From Lachnospiraceae bacterium (lineage in GTDB: Bacteria > Bacillota > Clostridia > Lachnospirales > Lachnospiraceae): DNA of 64,000 nt. Made by a program: the position numbers and the translations under genes. Within the stretch, counting starts at the first letter, position 1, and every line of letters starts with the position of its first letter. Where the stretch lies: the NCBI GenBank assembly GCA_900753305.1, contig CAADYR010000145.1, positions 1 to 64,000 of the forward strand, in the 5' to 3' direction. Below the pieces are notes generated by a model, which saw nothing but the letters and a program-made list of their open reading frames with translations, was not told where the DNA came from and ran no database searches. This document shows positions 18,386 to 26,162 of this stretch, one piece after another.

Positions 18386-19063
18386 TTATAATTCTTTTTT
18401 CGTATACTCTTTAAATTCCTCTACCGACATATTCACCTTACCGGCAGCAGCTTCTATAGTAAGTATTCCATCATCTACCAGCTCTTTTAGCAGACTTAGC
18501 TTGCCTTGAGTTATTCCTTGTTTAATTTCTTAAGATATTCCACGCTCCAGCCCAAGCTGGATGCCTTCGTTCTCTCTACGATTCATCAGCACTTCTATCG
18601 CTTCACACATATTGACTTCCTCCGTTCCTTTCGGTATTTGAAATTTCGTATTGGTAACTTCCCTAATTACCTGCGCTGCACTGACTTCCAGATGCTCCAT
18701 CCTCTGATTATGATTCATGTACTCTGCTAATTTATCAGCATCTTTTGAATACTTGATATAGCTCAGCACTTCTCTCAGACTTGTTTGGAACTTATCCATT
18801 TCGTCAGAATCAATCCCAGCAGGATCTATCAATTTAATTCTGTAGTCCGGGATATGCTGCAACAGTCCCTTATCTGTTACCGCCATCATCTCATGGAGCG
18901 ACATAGGCGCATCCCATTTATCTGCGCCAAAATGAATTACCAGAGTAATTACAGGAATCAGTTTGTCTCCATTATACAGTAAAAAATTAAAGGCATCTGC
19001 AAAAACAGTATTCTCTTTCATATACTGTTTGGTGACTGCATCTGCCATTCCCATTGTGTTCAT
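18386..19063 (-). pseudogene. Rpn-family (PD-(D/E)XK recombination-promoting nuclease) gene, disrupted
   Basis: Two pieces in one frame. The first, 19063-18530, reads MNTMGMADAVTKQYM..., then joins a short N terminus directly to KLIPVITLVIHFGADKWDAPMSLHEMM and continues to LGLERGIS, where a TAA stop occurs at 18530-18532. Reading past that stop the frame continues for 48 codons (EIKQGITQGKLSLLKELVDDG..., ending in KKEL) to a stop at 18386. Intact family members in related clostridia have about 100 more residues between FADAFN and KLIPVITL, so an internal deletion is also likely (recalled family layout). It lies between the D0-like gene and flagellin 3 and probably marks an old insertion. Confidence 0.8.
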
Positions 19064-19195
19064 TACCTTTCCTCATTATAGTATCTCCGAATATGCTGTG
19101 CAACAACATTCGCTTTACTATACTGGGTACAATGGTTGAAATCAATATGTTTTATGAATTGTTTAAGTTTTTTTATGATTGCATGCTGCATTATT

Positions 19196-20668
19196 TTACG
19201 CGCTCAGCATCGTCAGCACACCCTGATTACTCTGGTTCGCCTGTGCTAACATAGAGGTAACTGCCTGTTCCAGTATATTAAGTCTGGAAAGGCGCACCAT
19301 CTCCTGTGCCATATCGGTATCTCTGCTCTGAGACTCTGCCGCAGTTGTATTCTCAACAATATTCTGCTCGTTCTTGACAGTATGCTCCAGGCGGTTCTGC
19401 TGTGCTCCAATCCGGCTTCGTCTGGCAGATATCTTCTCAATTGCTGCAGCTATCCGATCAATTGCTGTTGTAGCTCCACCTTCCGTATTCACGTCAACGC
19501 TGTTGATTTCCAACGATGCCGTTGATACTACGCCAAAATGCAACATAATTCCATCGCTAGCCTCTGCACCAGACTGAATCCAGATACTTTTCTCATCCGG
19601 CTCTACATAACTGTAAGTTGCTGTTGTTTGTACTGTCTGATTCAGGAAATCCTCTGAATCACAGAAATACGCTAATTCTTTATCATTTGGATCCCAATTA
19701 TGATTATCTACATCATAAAGATACAGAGTAGAATCCTTGTAAGCAAATTGAACATGTTCATCTGATGGTGTGGGAATTGCATTAATCTGCTGCTTCATTG
19801 TATCTACAATATACTTAACAAAATCATCTGCATTTGTATAATACGTTCCATCCCCTTTCTTCAATCCTATATTCAAAGAAGATATATAATTATTACCATC
19901 ATATCCTCGGTTGGCTGCATTAGAAGTAATACCAACTGTATCTGTAAATTTTACTGTCATAGGACAATCATCTGTGCAACAATTTACATAAAACTGCGTG
20001 CCTATTAAATCGTTCAGTCTTCCATTTAATACAGCAAAATCTGCGTGCACGCTTACAAATGGAAAATTAGAACCACTCCCAGTCAATGAAGACGTAGAAT
20101 CTGCGGCCATTGTACTTCGTAATTCTTCCTGCATATATCCAGTATGTGATACGTTATTTCCTAATAATTGAAAAAAACGACCTGTAGCTGTGGGTTTGCC
20201 ACTTGATGCTGCTGAAGAAACAGTTCCCTGCTTCACTGTCAGTTGTCTGCTGCTATCCCTGAAAATATACAGGTCATTGAATTTCGTTATCTCACCCACT
20301 CTGTCTATTTCTGTAATCAGCGACTCAACTTCCTGCTGAATCATCTCCCTGTCACTTGATGCATTGGTTCCATTAGCTGCTTTCACTGCCAGTTCATTCA
20401 TTCGTTGCAGCATATCATGAACCTCCGCCAGCGCTCCGTCCGCAACCTGACACAGGGATATACCATCCTCTGTATTGGCTATCCCTCTTGTTAATCCTCG
20501 TATTTGTTTCCTCATTTTTTCAGATATTGATAATCCTGCTGCATCATCTGCCGCCTGATTAATACGGTATCCACTTGCCAGGCGTTGCGCGCTCTGCGCG
20601 TACGTGCCTTTTACTATCCCCATTTGACGTTCCGTGTTCCCTGCGGATAGATTATGCTGTATTATCAT
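19196..20668 (-). CDS. Flagellin 3, divergent and cysteine-containing
   Basis: 490 residues. The N terminus differs from the others: MIIQHNLSAGNTERQMGIVKGTYAQSAQRLASGYRINQAADDAAG, with MLQRMNELAVKAANGTNASSD. The C terminus has RSRIGAQQNRLEHTVKNEQN, SQSRDTDMAQEMV and LAQANQSNQGVLTMLSA. The middle domain (about 140-400) is unrelated to the other four and contains FYVNCCTDDCPMTVKF and AYFCDSED, a Cys cluster rare in flagellins. Ribosome site AGGAGAAGG. No sigma28 box was found in the short upstream gap; the neighbouring vWA gene is upstream. It may form a minor or proximal filament segment (inference). Confidence 0.95.
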   Translation of the reverse strand: MIIQHNLSAGNTERQMGIVKGTYAQSAQRLASGYRINQAADDAAGLSISEKMRKQIRGLTRGIANTEDGISLCQVADGALAEVHDMLQRMNELAVKAANGTNASSDREMIQQEVESLITEIDRVGEITKFNDLYIFRDSSRQLTVKQGTVSSAASSGKPTATGRFFQLLGNNVSHTGYMQEELRSTMAADSTSSLTGSGSNFPFVSVHADFAVLNGRLNDLIGTQFYVNCCTDDCPMTVKFTDTVGITSNAANRGYDGNNYISSLNIGLKKGDGTYYTNADDFVKYIVDTMKQQINAIPTPSDEHVQFAYKDSTLYLYDVDNHNWDPNDKELAYFCDSEDFLNQTVQTTATYSYVEPDEKSIWIQSGAEASDGIMLHFGVVSTASLEINSVDVNTEGGATTAIDRIAAAIEKISARRSRIGAQQNRLEHTVKNEQNIVENTTAAESQSRDTDMAQEMVRLSRLNILEQAVTSMLAQANQSNQGVLTMLSA

Positions 20669-20715
20669 ATATACCTTCTCCTCACCCTACGCAAAAGTCA
20701 GATTTTCGTAATGTC

Positions 20716-20754
20716 AGAAAGTGGCTGCTACAATTCAAGTAGCAACCACTTTCT
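20716..20754. terminator. Stem-loop after vWA-TIG gene
   Basis: Arms AGAAAGTGG-C-TGCTAC and GTAGCA-A-CCACTTTCT pair over 15 bp with one mismatch, loop 7 nt. It lies 25 bp past the vWA gene stop, before flagellin 3. The T run is on the plus-strand side, so termination strength for the minus strand is uncertain. Confidence 0.6.
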
Positions 20755-20778
20755 AACTTTTTAGGTTATCTTTTATAA

Positions 20779-23685
20779 TTAATTTACTGTATATGATACT
20801 GTAGTAGACTTACCATATGAATTCGTAATAACAATATCATAAGTTCCTATTGGCAACTTAGGCGGATAAAATATTACCTTAGTATCTGTATTTGTCAATA
20901 ACTGTACCGTTTTACCACCAAATGTGACGACTGTATCTCCTGACGTTCCTTTAAAATCTGTTCCCCCTATCACTACTTTGTATTGTGCATTAGCAACACC
21001 TGCTGTCGGAGTAATACTGGTAACATTAGGTGTAGGCTTTGGAGCTGGTGAAGTAACCGTATATGCATTAGGCATAACGTCTTGCTTTCCGTCGTAATTG
21101 ACTACTGTCAGTGAACATACCCCTTGCTGAATTGATGTTGGTACATATGCTATGATTTTTGCATCTGTTACAGATACAATCTGAAGTTCTGTCGTCCCAA
21201 GTAAAACTTTGAATTTGCCTCCATCTTTAAAATTACTTCCATTAATTATTACTTTTTGTTGTACTCCAGCAACACTAGTATTAGGAGTGATTCCCTTTAT
21301 ATCTGGCAGCAATATAGGTACCGGTTTCTGCATATATTCAAAATCAGCCGTTGCATTTTTTCCTATATCTGTTCTTGTAACTTTAATTTGCTGTATTCCA
21401 GCTGTGAAAGTATTGGGTACATAAAATATAAGTTTCGAATCCGTACATGTCAATAACTGTACCTCCGTGCCACCCACTGTTACCTTCATATTATCTTTTT
21501 TAAAGTTTGTACCTACTATAACAACTTTAGTCTGGTCTCCGGCTATTCCAGTATTAGGAGTTACCGTATTAATTGTTGGCAATATATTTTTATTTGGATC
21601 ATCTGTGAATGTAAACGTAGTTGTTGCAAATGTTCCCAAATCCGTTCTTATTACTTTAATTTCCTGTTGTCCTGCTGAAAATGTAGTCGGTGTATAAAAA
21701 ATTAATTTTGTAGCCGTACAAGTCAGCAACTGTACCGCAGTTCCACCTACTGTTACTTTTGTATTTCCATTGTTAAAGTTTTTACCTGTAATTACAACCT
21801 TCGTTTGCTTATTTTCAACTCCTGCCAGTGGAGTCGCAGTAGTTATAATTGGTTTAATAATTGGGACAGGATCTGGTTTGTATGTAAAATCCTTCTGTAT
21901 CGATTGTTGCCAGTCTGTCCTAGTAACTGTTATCTTCACTGTTTCCGCAATTTTGGACTTAGGTGCATAAAATATTATCTTTGTAGCTGAACAGGTAAGT
22001 AATTTCATTTCCGTATTTCCCAGCGTAACCTTCATTTTACCATTACTAAAATTAGTACCTGTTATCGTAACTTTTACCTGGGTATTCACTGTTGCACTAT
22101 CTGGAGTCACACTTGTAATTGTTATTTGTGGCTTAGGGGTTGGTATACACGTATATACGCCTGAATATTGTCTGCCATCCTTGTCTTTTATTATGATATC
22201 TATATCGCCGGCACTAAAAGTGTTTGGTACATAAAAAATTACCTTATGACTACTTTTACTATAGCTTACTACCTGAACTGACTTTCCACCCACAGTTACC
22301 TCAAGTTGACTAGCATCTGAAGCCATAAAAGGTATACCAGTTGCCACTACTTTGACCTGACGTTTCTCTAATCCATTATCTGGCGTTAGCGTTAGTGATG
22401 GTAAAGGTGCTGTAGATACAAAATTAACTGTCTGACCGTTACTTACCTGCTTATCCGGATTCACAATAGTAATAACATCACTTCCAACAACATGCGTGGG
22501 CATTACAAATGACACATTATTGTTTGATATTGTAGCTTTACTAACTACAGTACTTCCTAATTTTACTATAGCATTGTCATTAATATATTTACCCTGAATC
22601 AAAACATTCTCCCCGCCATCCGCATCAAAGTCTGTCTGATTAATTACTGTAATTTGTGGAGCATGTTTTTTCACTTTAATAGATACCTTATCCAGCAAAA
22701 TACTCCTAGTGTTTCCATTATAATCAGTATAGCCAACACTACCCGTTGACACATGCTGATAAGTTCCAGGCAATGTACTGTCTTTCACTTTAATTTTATA
22801 GGAAAGTGTTGCCGTGCCCTGTCCTAACTGGTTCATTTTCCAGATAAGATTTTGTCCATTAATATATGGTTGTGGAATGTTAGAATCTGCCGATCCCTGA
22901 ACATATTCAAACTGATCGCTGATATATTGCGATACAGATACATTCTTAGCATTAGCATACCCTATTTTAGCAGATATCTTTTGGTAAACTGTCGGTAAGG
23001 CAGTAGGCGAATTCACAAAATAATGATCAGTTTCAGATGTCGCCATTTTCTTTAACATCAGATTAGCCGGACTGTACTCACTGGATGTAAATGCCACTGT
23101 AAACATAACATATCCTGCGGACTTTGCTCTGGCTGCTGCCTGTAAAGCTGCTGCCTCATCAGATTCTCCATCTGTCATAAGAACGATTGATCCCTGTGCG
23201 CCTGCTCTTTTATTTTTCAGTAACTTTACAGCCTCATCTACCGCCTGTGCAATATCTGTACCGCCACCTTCATTTTTTATGGTATCAATAAAAGATTTCA
23301 ATTTTGTTGTATCATTTGTAATCGCTATAGAATTGGTTCTATGGTCATAAGAAATTACACCCATACGATGTTTTGAAAAATCTATTCCATCCACAAAATC
23401 TTTAGCCGCAGTAACCATTTGGCTGACATCATTTCCCATACTTCCTGAACGGTCAATAACAAGTACTACATCTGTTGGCATTATTTTCCCTTGATAAGGA
23501 ATACCTTCTAGGGAAATTGTAACTTCTACTTCATCATCTTCATAAATATCTGTTGGATTTACCTTAATTGATGCTTTTACCTGATCATCATTAGCAGCAT
23601 GTACCGTTATGTTTGGAAATAGTGATATTATCATTACTGTACAAATGAATATTGATAATATCTTATCTCTTATTTTGCTTCGCAT
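20779..23685 (-). CDS. Secreted von Willebrand A protein with seven IPT/TIG-like repeats
   Basis: About 968 residues from the ATG at 23685; the GTG start at 23700 would put the AGGAGG ribosome site inside the gene. A signal peptide (SIFICTVMIISLFPNITVHA) is followed by a vWA domain with an intact MIDAS: D78-R-S80-G-S82, GGGTDIAQ and LMTDGESD. Next come seven immunoglobulin-like IPT/TIG repeats of about 85-90 residues, each with a TP-x-G-x(3)-TKVVI-G-x-NF core and a V-T-V-GG-T/x-VQLL segment. They run to the C terminus with no LPXTG or transmembrane anchor. Adhesion or ligand binding on the surface or in the matrix is likely; ligand unknown. It sits inside the flagellin array, same strand. Confidence 0.9.
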   Translation of the reverse strand: MRSKIRDKILSIFICTVMIISLFPNITVHAANDDQVKASIKVNPTDIYEDDEVEVTISLEGIPYQGKIMPTDVVLVIDRSGSMGNDVSQMVTAAKDFVDGIDFSKHRMGVISYDHRTNSIAITNDTTKLKSFIDTIKNEGGGTDIAQAVDEAVKLLKNKRAGAQGSIVLMTDGESDEAAALQAAARAKSAGYVMFTVAFTSSEYSPANLMLKKMATSETDHYFVNSPTALPTVYQKISAKIGYANAKNVSVSQYISDQFEYVQGSADSNIPQPYINGQNLIWKMNQLGQGTATLSYKIKVKDSTLPGTYQHVSTGSVGYTDYNGNTRSILLDKVSIKVKKHAPQITVINQTDFDADGGENVLIQGKYINDNAIVKLGSTVVSKATISNNNVSFVMPTHVVGSDVITIVNPDKQVSNGQTVNFVSTAPLPSLTLTPDNGLEKRQVKVVATGIPFMASDASQLEVTVGGKSVQVVSYSKSSHKVIFYVPNTFSAGDIDIIIKDKDGRQYSGVYTCIPTPKPQITITSVTPDSATVNTQVKVTITGTNFSNGKMKVTLGNTEMKLLTCSATKIIFYAPKSKIAETVKITVTRTDWQQSIQKDFTYKPDPVPIIKPIITTATPLAGVENKQTKVVITGKNFNNGNTKVTVGGTAVQLLTCTATKLIFYTPTTFSAGQQEIKVIRTDLGTFATTTFTFTDDPNKNILPTINTVTPNTGIAGDQTKVVIVGTNFKKDNMKVTVGGTEVQLLTCTDSKLIFYVPNTFTAGIQQIKVTRTDIGKNATADFEYMQKPVPILLPDIKGITPNTSVAGVQQKVIINGSNFKDGGKFKVLLGTTELQIVSVTDAKIIAYVPTSIQQGVCSLTVVNYDGKQDVMPNAYTVTSPAPKPTPNVTSITPTAGVANAQYKVVIGGTDFKGTSGDTVVTFGGKTVQLLTNTDTKVIFYPPKLPIGTYDIVITNSYGKSTTVSYTVN

Positions 23686-23757
23686 AAACTCCCTCCTCAC
23701 TTATCCTGCATTCATTCTTTGGACACACATATTTATTTTATGTAGTACACGTTGATA

Positions 23758-23790
23758 AAGAAGAAACCGGTCAGAAACCGGTTTCTTCTT
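23758..23790. terminator. Terminator between flagellin 4 and vWA-TIG gene
   Basis: A 14-bp perfect stem (AAGAAGAAACCGGT with ACCGGTTTCTTCTT) and 5-nt loop lies between the flagellin 4 stop (23848) and the vWA gene start, so the vWA gene probably has its own promoter. Confidence 0.85.
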
Positions 23791-23847
23791 TTCATTTATT
23801 AAATTTTATTTTCGTTATGTACTACTGCACATTTATCTTAGAAAATA

Positions 23848-25467
23848 TTATCCTAAGATAGAAAGTACGCCCTGGTTAGACTGATTAGCCTGTGCTAACA
23901 TGGACTGACCTGCCTGAGAAAGGATATTAGCATTGGAGTACTTAACCATCTCTGTAGCCATATCTGTATCACGGATCTGGCTTTCAGCAGATGTTGTATT
24001 CTCAACAATGTTATCCAAATTCTTAATTGTATGCTCTAATCTGTTCTGTACTGCACCAAGTGCGGAACGCTGTGTAGATACCTGCTGTAATGCATTAGCA
24101 ATGACATCAATAGCATCAGTAGCATTGTCACCTGTTTCATCTACAATACCTACAGCTGTACTCTTCAGTTTATCAATACCAAGAGCTGCTGCTGACATTG
24201 ACTGAATATTTGTAGTAATCTTATTTGTTCTTGCAGAATCTGCACCTACATGAAGACTGAATGTTAAATCAGCTGCAACATCTGCCGTATTCTTTGTAAT
24301 ATAATCCTTGATTGCAGCATTGTCAGTTAATGCATCAGTTGCCTGAGAATCAGAGTATAAACCTCCCTTATAGTTACCATTCTCATCGATATACTTATTT
24401 AAAGCCATACCTGATACTTCTTTACCATCAGCATCATATAACTGTTTCATAGACTCTGCAGTTTTTAAATCTCCCTGATCTACTGTTGTCGCATCATACT
24501 CTGAATCTGTTAATGCTGCACCATCTGCACCAAAGTTAACTTCAGCTAATACTCTATACTGACTCTTCATCTCCGCAAAATCAACTTTTGTACCTGTTCC
24601 TTTTTCTACATTTTGCAGATATTTAGATAAGTCCTCACCTGCCTGAACTCTTGTAATCTCATTTGTCTCTGTATTTAAGATAAATGTATTTTTACCACCC
24701 TTAGAAGTGATAACACCATTTCCATCTATCTTTAATTTACCTGTATCAAGCTTAGCATTTTTAAATGCAGTGTAAGTATCCTGATCAGAACTCTCATTAT
24801 CTACTGTACCATTTGCTTTTCCTGTCTCACAAGACTTCAGATATTTAGTAATATCTGTATTCTTAGAAATTACATCTGCTGAAAGAGGTGTATTAGCAGT
24901 AGTCTTGTCAATACTAGATGATACAATATATAAATTATCATCTCCGGTATAATTAACCCTATGTTTTACATCAGCAGAATTACTTCCCAAGTTCTTTGTA
25001 TATGTTACAGCATAATTTGTTGTATATGCTTTCTTAGAAGCCTGTGAAGAATCACCCTTTAACAGATATGTCTCGTTGAACTTGGTTGTCTCGGATACAC
25101 GATCAACTTCTGTTACTAACTGATCGATTTCATCCTGAATATACTGACGGTCTGTTGTAGAGTTTGTACCATTAGCTGCCTGAACTGCTAATTCGTTCAT
25201 TCTCTGTAACATATCAGTAACTTCCTGTAATGCACCTTCTGCTGTCTGTACGGATGAAATACCGTCTTCAGCGTTAGCGGAAGCCTGATCAAGACCTCTG
25301 ATCTGTTTTCTCATTTTTTCGGAAATTGAAAGACCTGCTGCATCATCTGCTGCTCTGTTGATCTTATAACCAGATGATAACTTCTCTGTAGAACCGGACA
25401 GTGTGCCCTGTGTGATACCTAACATTCTGTTAGAATTCATTGCCTGAAGATTGTGCTGTACTACCAT
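23848..25467 (-). CDS. Flagellin 4
   Basis: 539 residues from the ATG at 25467, preceded by AAGGAGG; the ORF extends upstream to 25509 but that stretch is the leader. The N terminus is MVVQHNLQAMNSNRMLGI with KLSSGYKINRAADDAAGLSISEKM and MLQRMNELAVQAANGTNSTTD. The C terminus is RSALGAVQNRLEHTIKNLDN, SQIRDTDMATEMV and LAQANQSNQGVLSILG. The middle domain shares the block order of flagellins 1, 2 and 5 (YTTNYAVTYTKN, NYTGDDNLYIV, QLYDADGKEVSGMALNKYI, GGLYSDSQA). Its leader has two sigma28-like promoters and two GGA-loop hairpins plus a GGA-bearing ribosome site, so FliW/CsrA control is likely. Confidence 0.97.
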   Translation of the reverse strand: MVVQHNLQAMNSNRMLGITQGTLSGSTEKLSSGYKINRAADDAAGLSISEKMRKQIRGLDQASANAEDGISSVQTAEGALQEVTDMLQRMNELAVQAANGTNSTTDRQYIQDEIDQLVTEVDRVSETTKFNETYLLKGDSSQASKKAYTTNYAVTYTKNLGSNSADVKHRVNYTGDDNLYIVSSSIDKTTANTPLSADVISKNTDITKYLKSCETGKANGTVDNESSDQDTYTAFKNAKLDTGKLKIDGNGVITSKGGKNTFILNTETNEITRVQAGEDLSKYLQNVEKGTGTKVDFAEMKSQYRVLAEVNFGADGAALTDSEYDATTVDQGDLKTAESMKQLYDADGKEVSGMALNKYIDENGNYKGGLYSDSQATDALTDNAAIKDYITKNTADVAADLTFSLHVGADSARTNKITTNIQSMSAAALGIDKLKSTAVGIVDETGDNATDAIDVIANALQQVSTQRSALGAVQNRLEHTIKNLDNIVENTTSAESQIRDTDMATEMVKYSNANILSQAGQSMLAQANQSNQGVLSILG

Positions 25468-25490
25468 AATTATTTCCTCCTTGAAATTAC

Positions 25491-25512
25491 TCTGTGACAT
25501 CCTTGCCACAGA
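25491..25512 (-). promoter_or_regulatory. CsrA-type GGA hairpin in flagellin 4 leader (proximal)
   Basis: On the mRNA, a 6-bp stem UCUGUG/CACAGA holds the 10-nt loop GCAAGGAUGU. The CAAGGAUGU part matches the CsrA consensus (RUACARGGAUGU) at 9 of 12 positions when UGGCAAGGAUGU is compared. It lies 24 nt before the start codon, next to the ribosome-site GGA. Confidence 0.6.
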
Positions 25513-25527
25513 CTGTGATTCCCCTCC

Positions 25528-25546
25528 TCGTCATTCCATTGAACGA
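25528..25546 (-). promoter_or_regulatory. CsrA-type GGA hairpin in flagellin 4 leader (distal)
   Basis: Stem UCGUU/GACGA (one wobble pair) with loop CAAUGGAAU presents GGA. Together with the proximal hairpin and the ribosome site, this gives three candidate CsrA contacts in about 80 nt. Confidence 0.45.
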
Positions 25547-25665
25547 ATCATCGGGGTTAAGTGTCGGAATATTAAGTCGGCCGCCTCTCTATTCCCGTTA
25601 CACTATATTGGTAAGTATCCCTATTTAGTTTTCTTGGAAAGCAATTTTCTTACTTTCTGCTATAT

Positions 25666-25693
25666 ATATCGGTACTTAAGTGCTAATACTTTA
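25666..25693 (-). promoter_or_regulatory. Sigma28-like promoter P1 of flagellin 4
   Basis: CCGATAT (25672-25666) lies 17 nt after TAAA (25693-25690) on the minus strand, one nucleotide more than the best match. Transcription would begin near 25658, giving a leader of about 190 nt. Confidence 0.7.
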
Positions 25694-25699
25694 TACCGT

Positions 25700-25910
25700 T
25701 ATATAACTTTTTTATTTTTTTCTTTTATTGCAAAAGAAAAAGAACATCTCAATAAAACCGTTTTATATATCACGATTCTATGACTGTCCCTATATATTAA
25801 CTAACACTATACTATTAAAATGTTATTCCTTATACTTCCCTGTAAATGTTAACAGTGTACTCCACTCACTGTTATAAGCACCAGTCCACTCCTTGACTGT
25901 TTTGCTTTCA
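25700..25910 (-). ncRNA. Candidate CsrB-like RNA with GGA-loop hairpins (or long flagellin 4 leader)
   Basis: Downstream of sigma28-like promoter P2, the minus-strand transcript contains: CAGUC-AAGGAGUG-GACUG (25882-25899), and an 8-bp stem UAACAGUG/CACUGUUA with loop AGUGGAGUA (25850-25874). Further GGA sites are CAGGGAAG (weak 3-bp stem), UAAGGAAU and UAGGGACAG. There are six GGA triplets in about 150 nt. An A/T-only stem ATAAAA/TTTTAT (25752-25766) followed by TTCTTTTTCTTTT may end it. The section 25468-26103 otherwise holds only leaders and promoters; no convincing protein-coding gene was seen. CsrA-binding RNAs of CsrB type are known in gammaproteobacteria; a clostridial one is inference. 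Confidence 0.35.
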
Positions 25911-25916
25911 TTACAT

Positions 25917-25943
25917 ATATCGGTTCATTTTCAAATTAGTTTA
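25917..25943 (-). promoter_or_regulatory. Sigma28-like promoter P2, distal to flagellin 4
   Basis: CCGATAT (25923-25917) lies 16 nt after TAAA (25943-25940), the best sigma28 match in the window. It is about 450 bp from flagellin 4 and 245 bp beyond P1, so it may drive a separate RNA. Confidence 0.75.
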
Positions 25944-26102
25944 TATCTAATTTGGAAAAACTTTGAAAGTCCCTTTTACTTTCTTCGTATATGAACCATT
26001 TCCCTATGTCATTATTATATTATATTGTCTGAATTTTTGCAACAATTAATTTAATTTATTTTCAATTTATTTTATATTGATATATTAATATTCTTTTTGT
26101 AG

Positions 26103-26132
26103 TAAGAGCCATGCAGTAATGCATGGCTCTTA
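26103..26132. terminator. Terminator after flagellin 5
   Basis: A 13-bp perfect stem (TAAGAGCCATGCA/TGCATGGCTCTTA) with a GTAA loop lies 30 bp past the flagellin 5 stop. Confidence 0.8.
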
Positions 26133-26162
26133 TTCTTACCATTTGCCTTTTTACACAATGAA

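Noticed and set aside
18530..19063. Complete transposase gene
   Set aside because: Lacks inverted ends and a full catalytic region; identified as a disrupted Rpn-family gene.
20779..23685. Regular ~260-bp periodicity suggesting a repeat array or CRISPR
   Set aside because: The period matches the IPT/TIG protein repeats; DNA copies are diverged and coding throughout.
25451..25783. 110-residue plus-strand ORF in flagellin 4 leader
   Set aside because: It starts inside the flagellin gene's antisense and crosses the sigma28 promoter; low-complexity Phe/Ile/Ser with no ribosome site.
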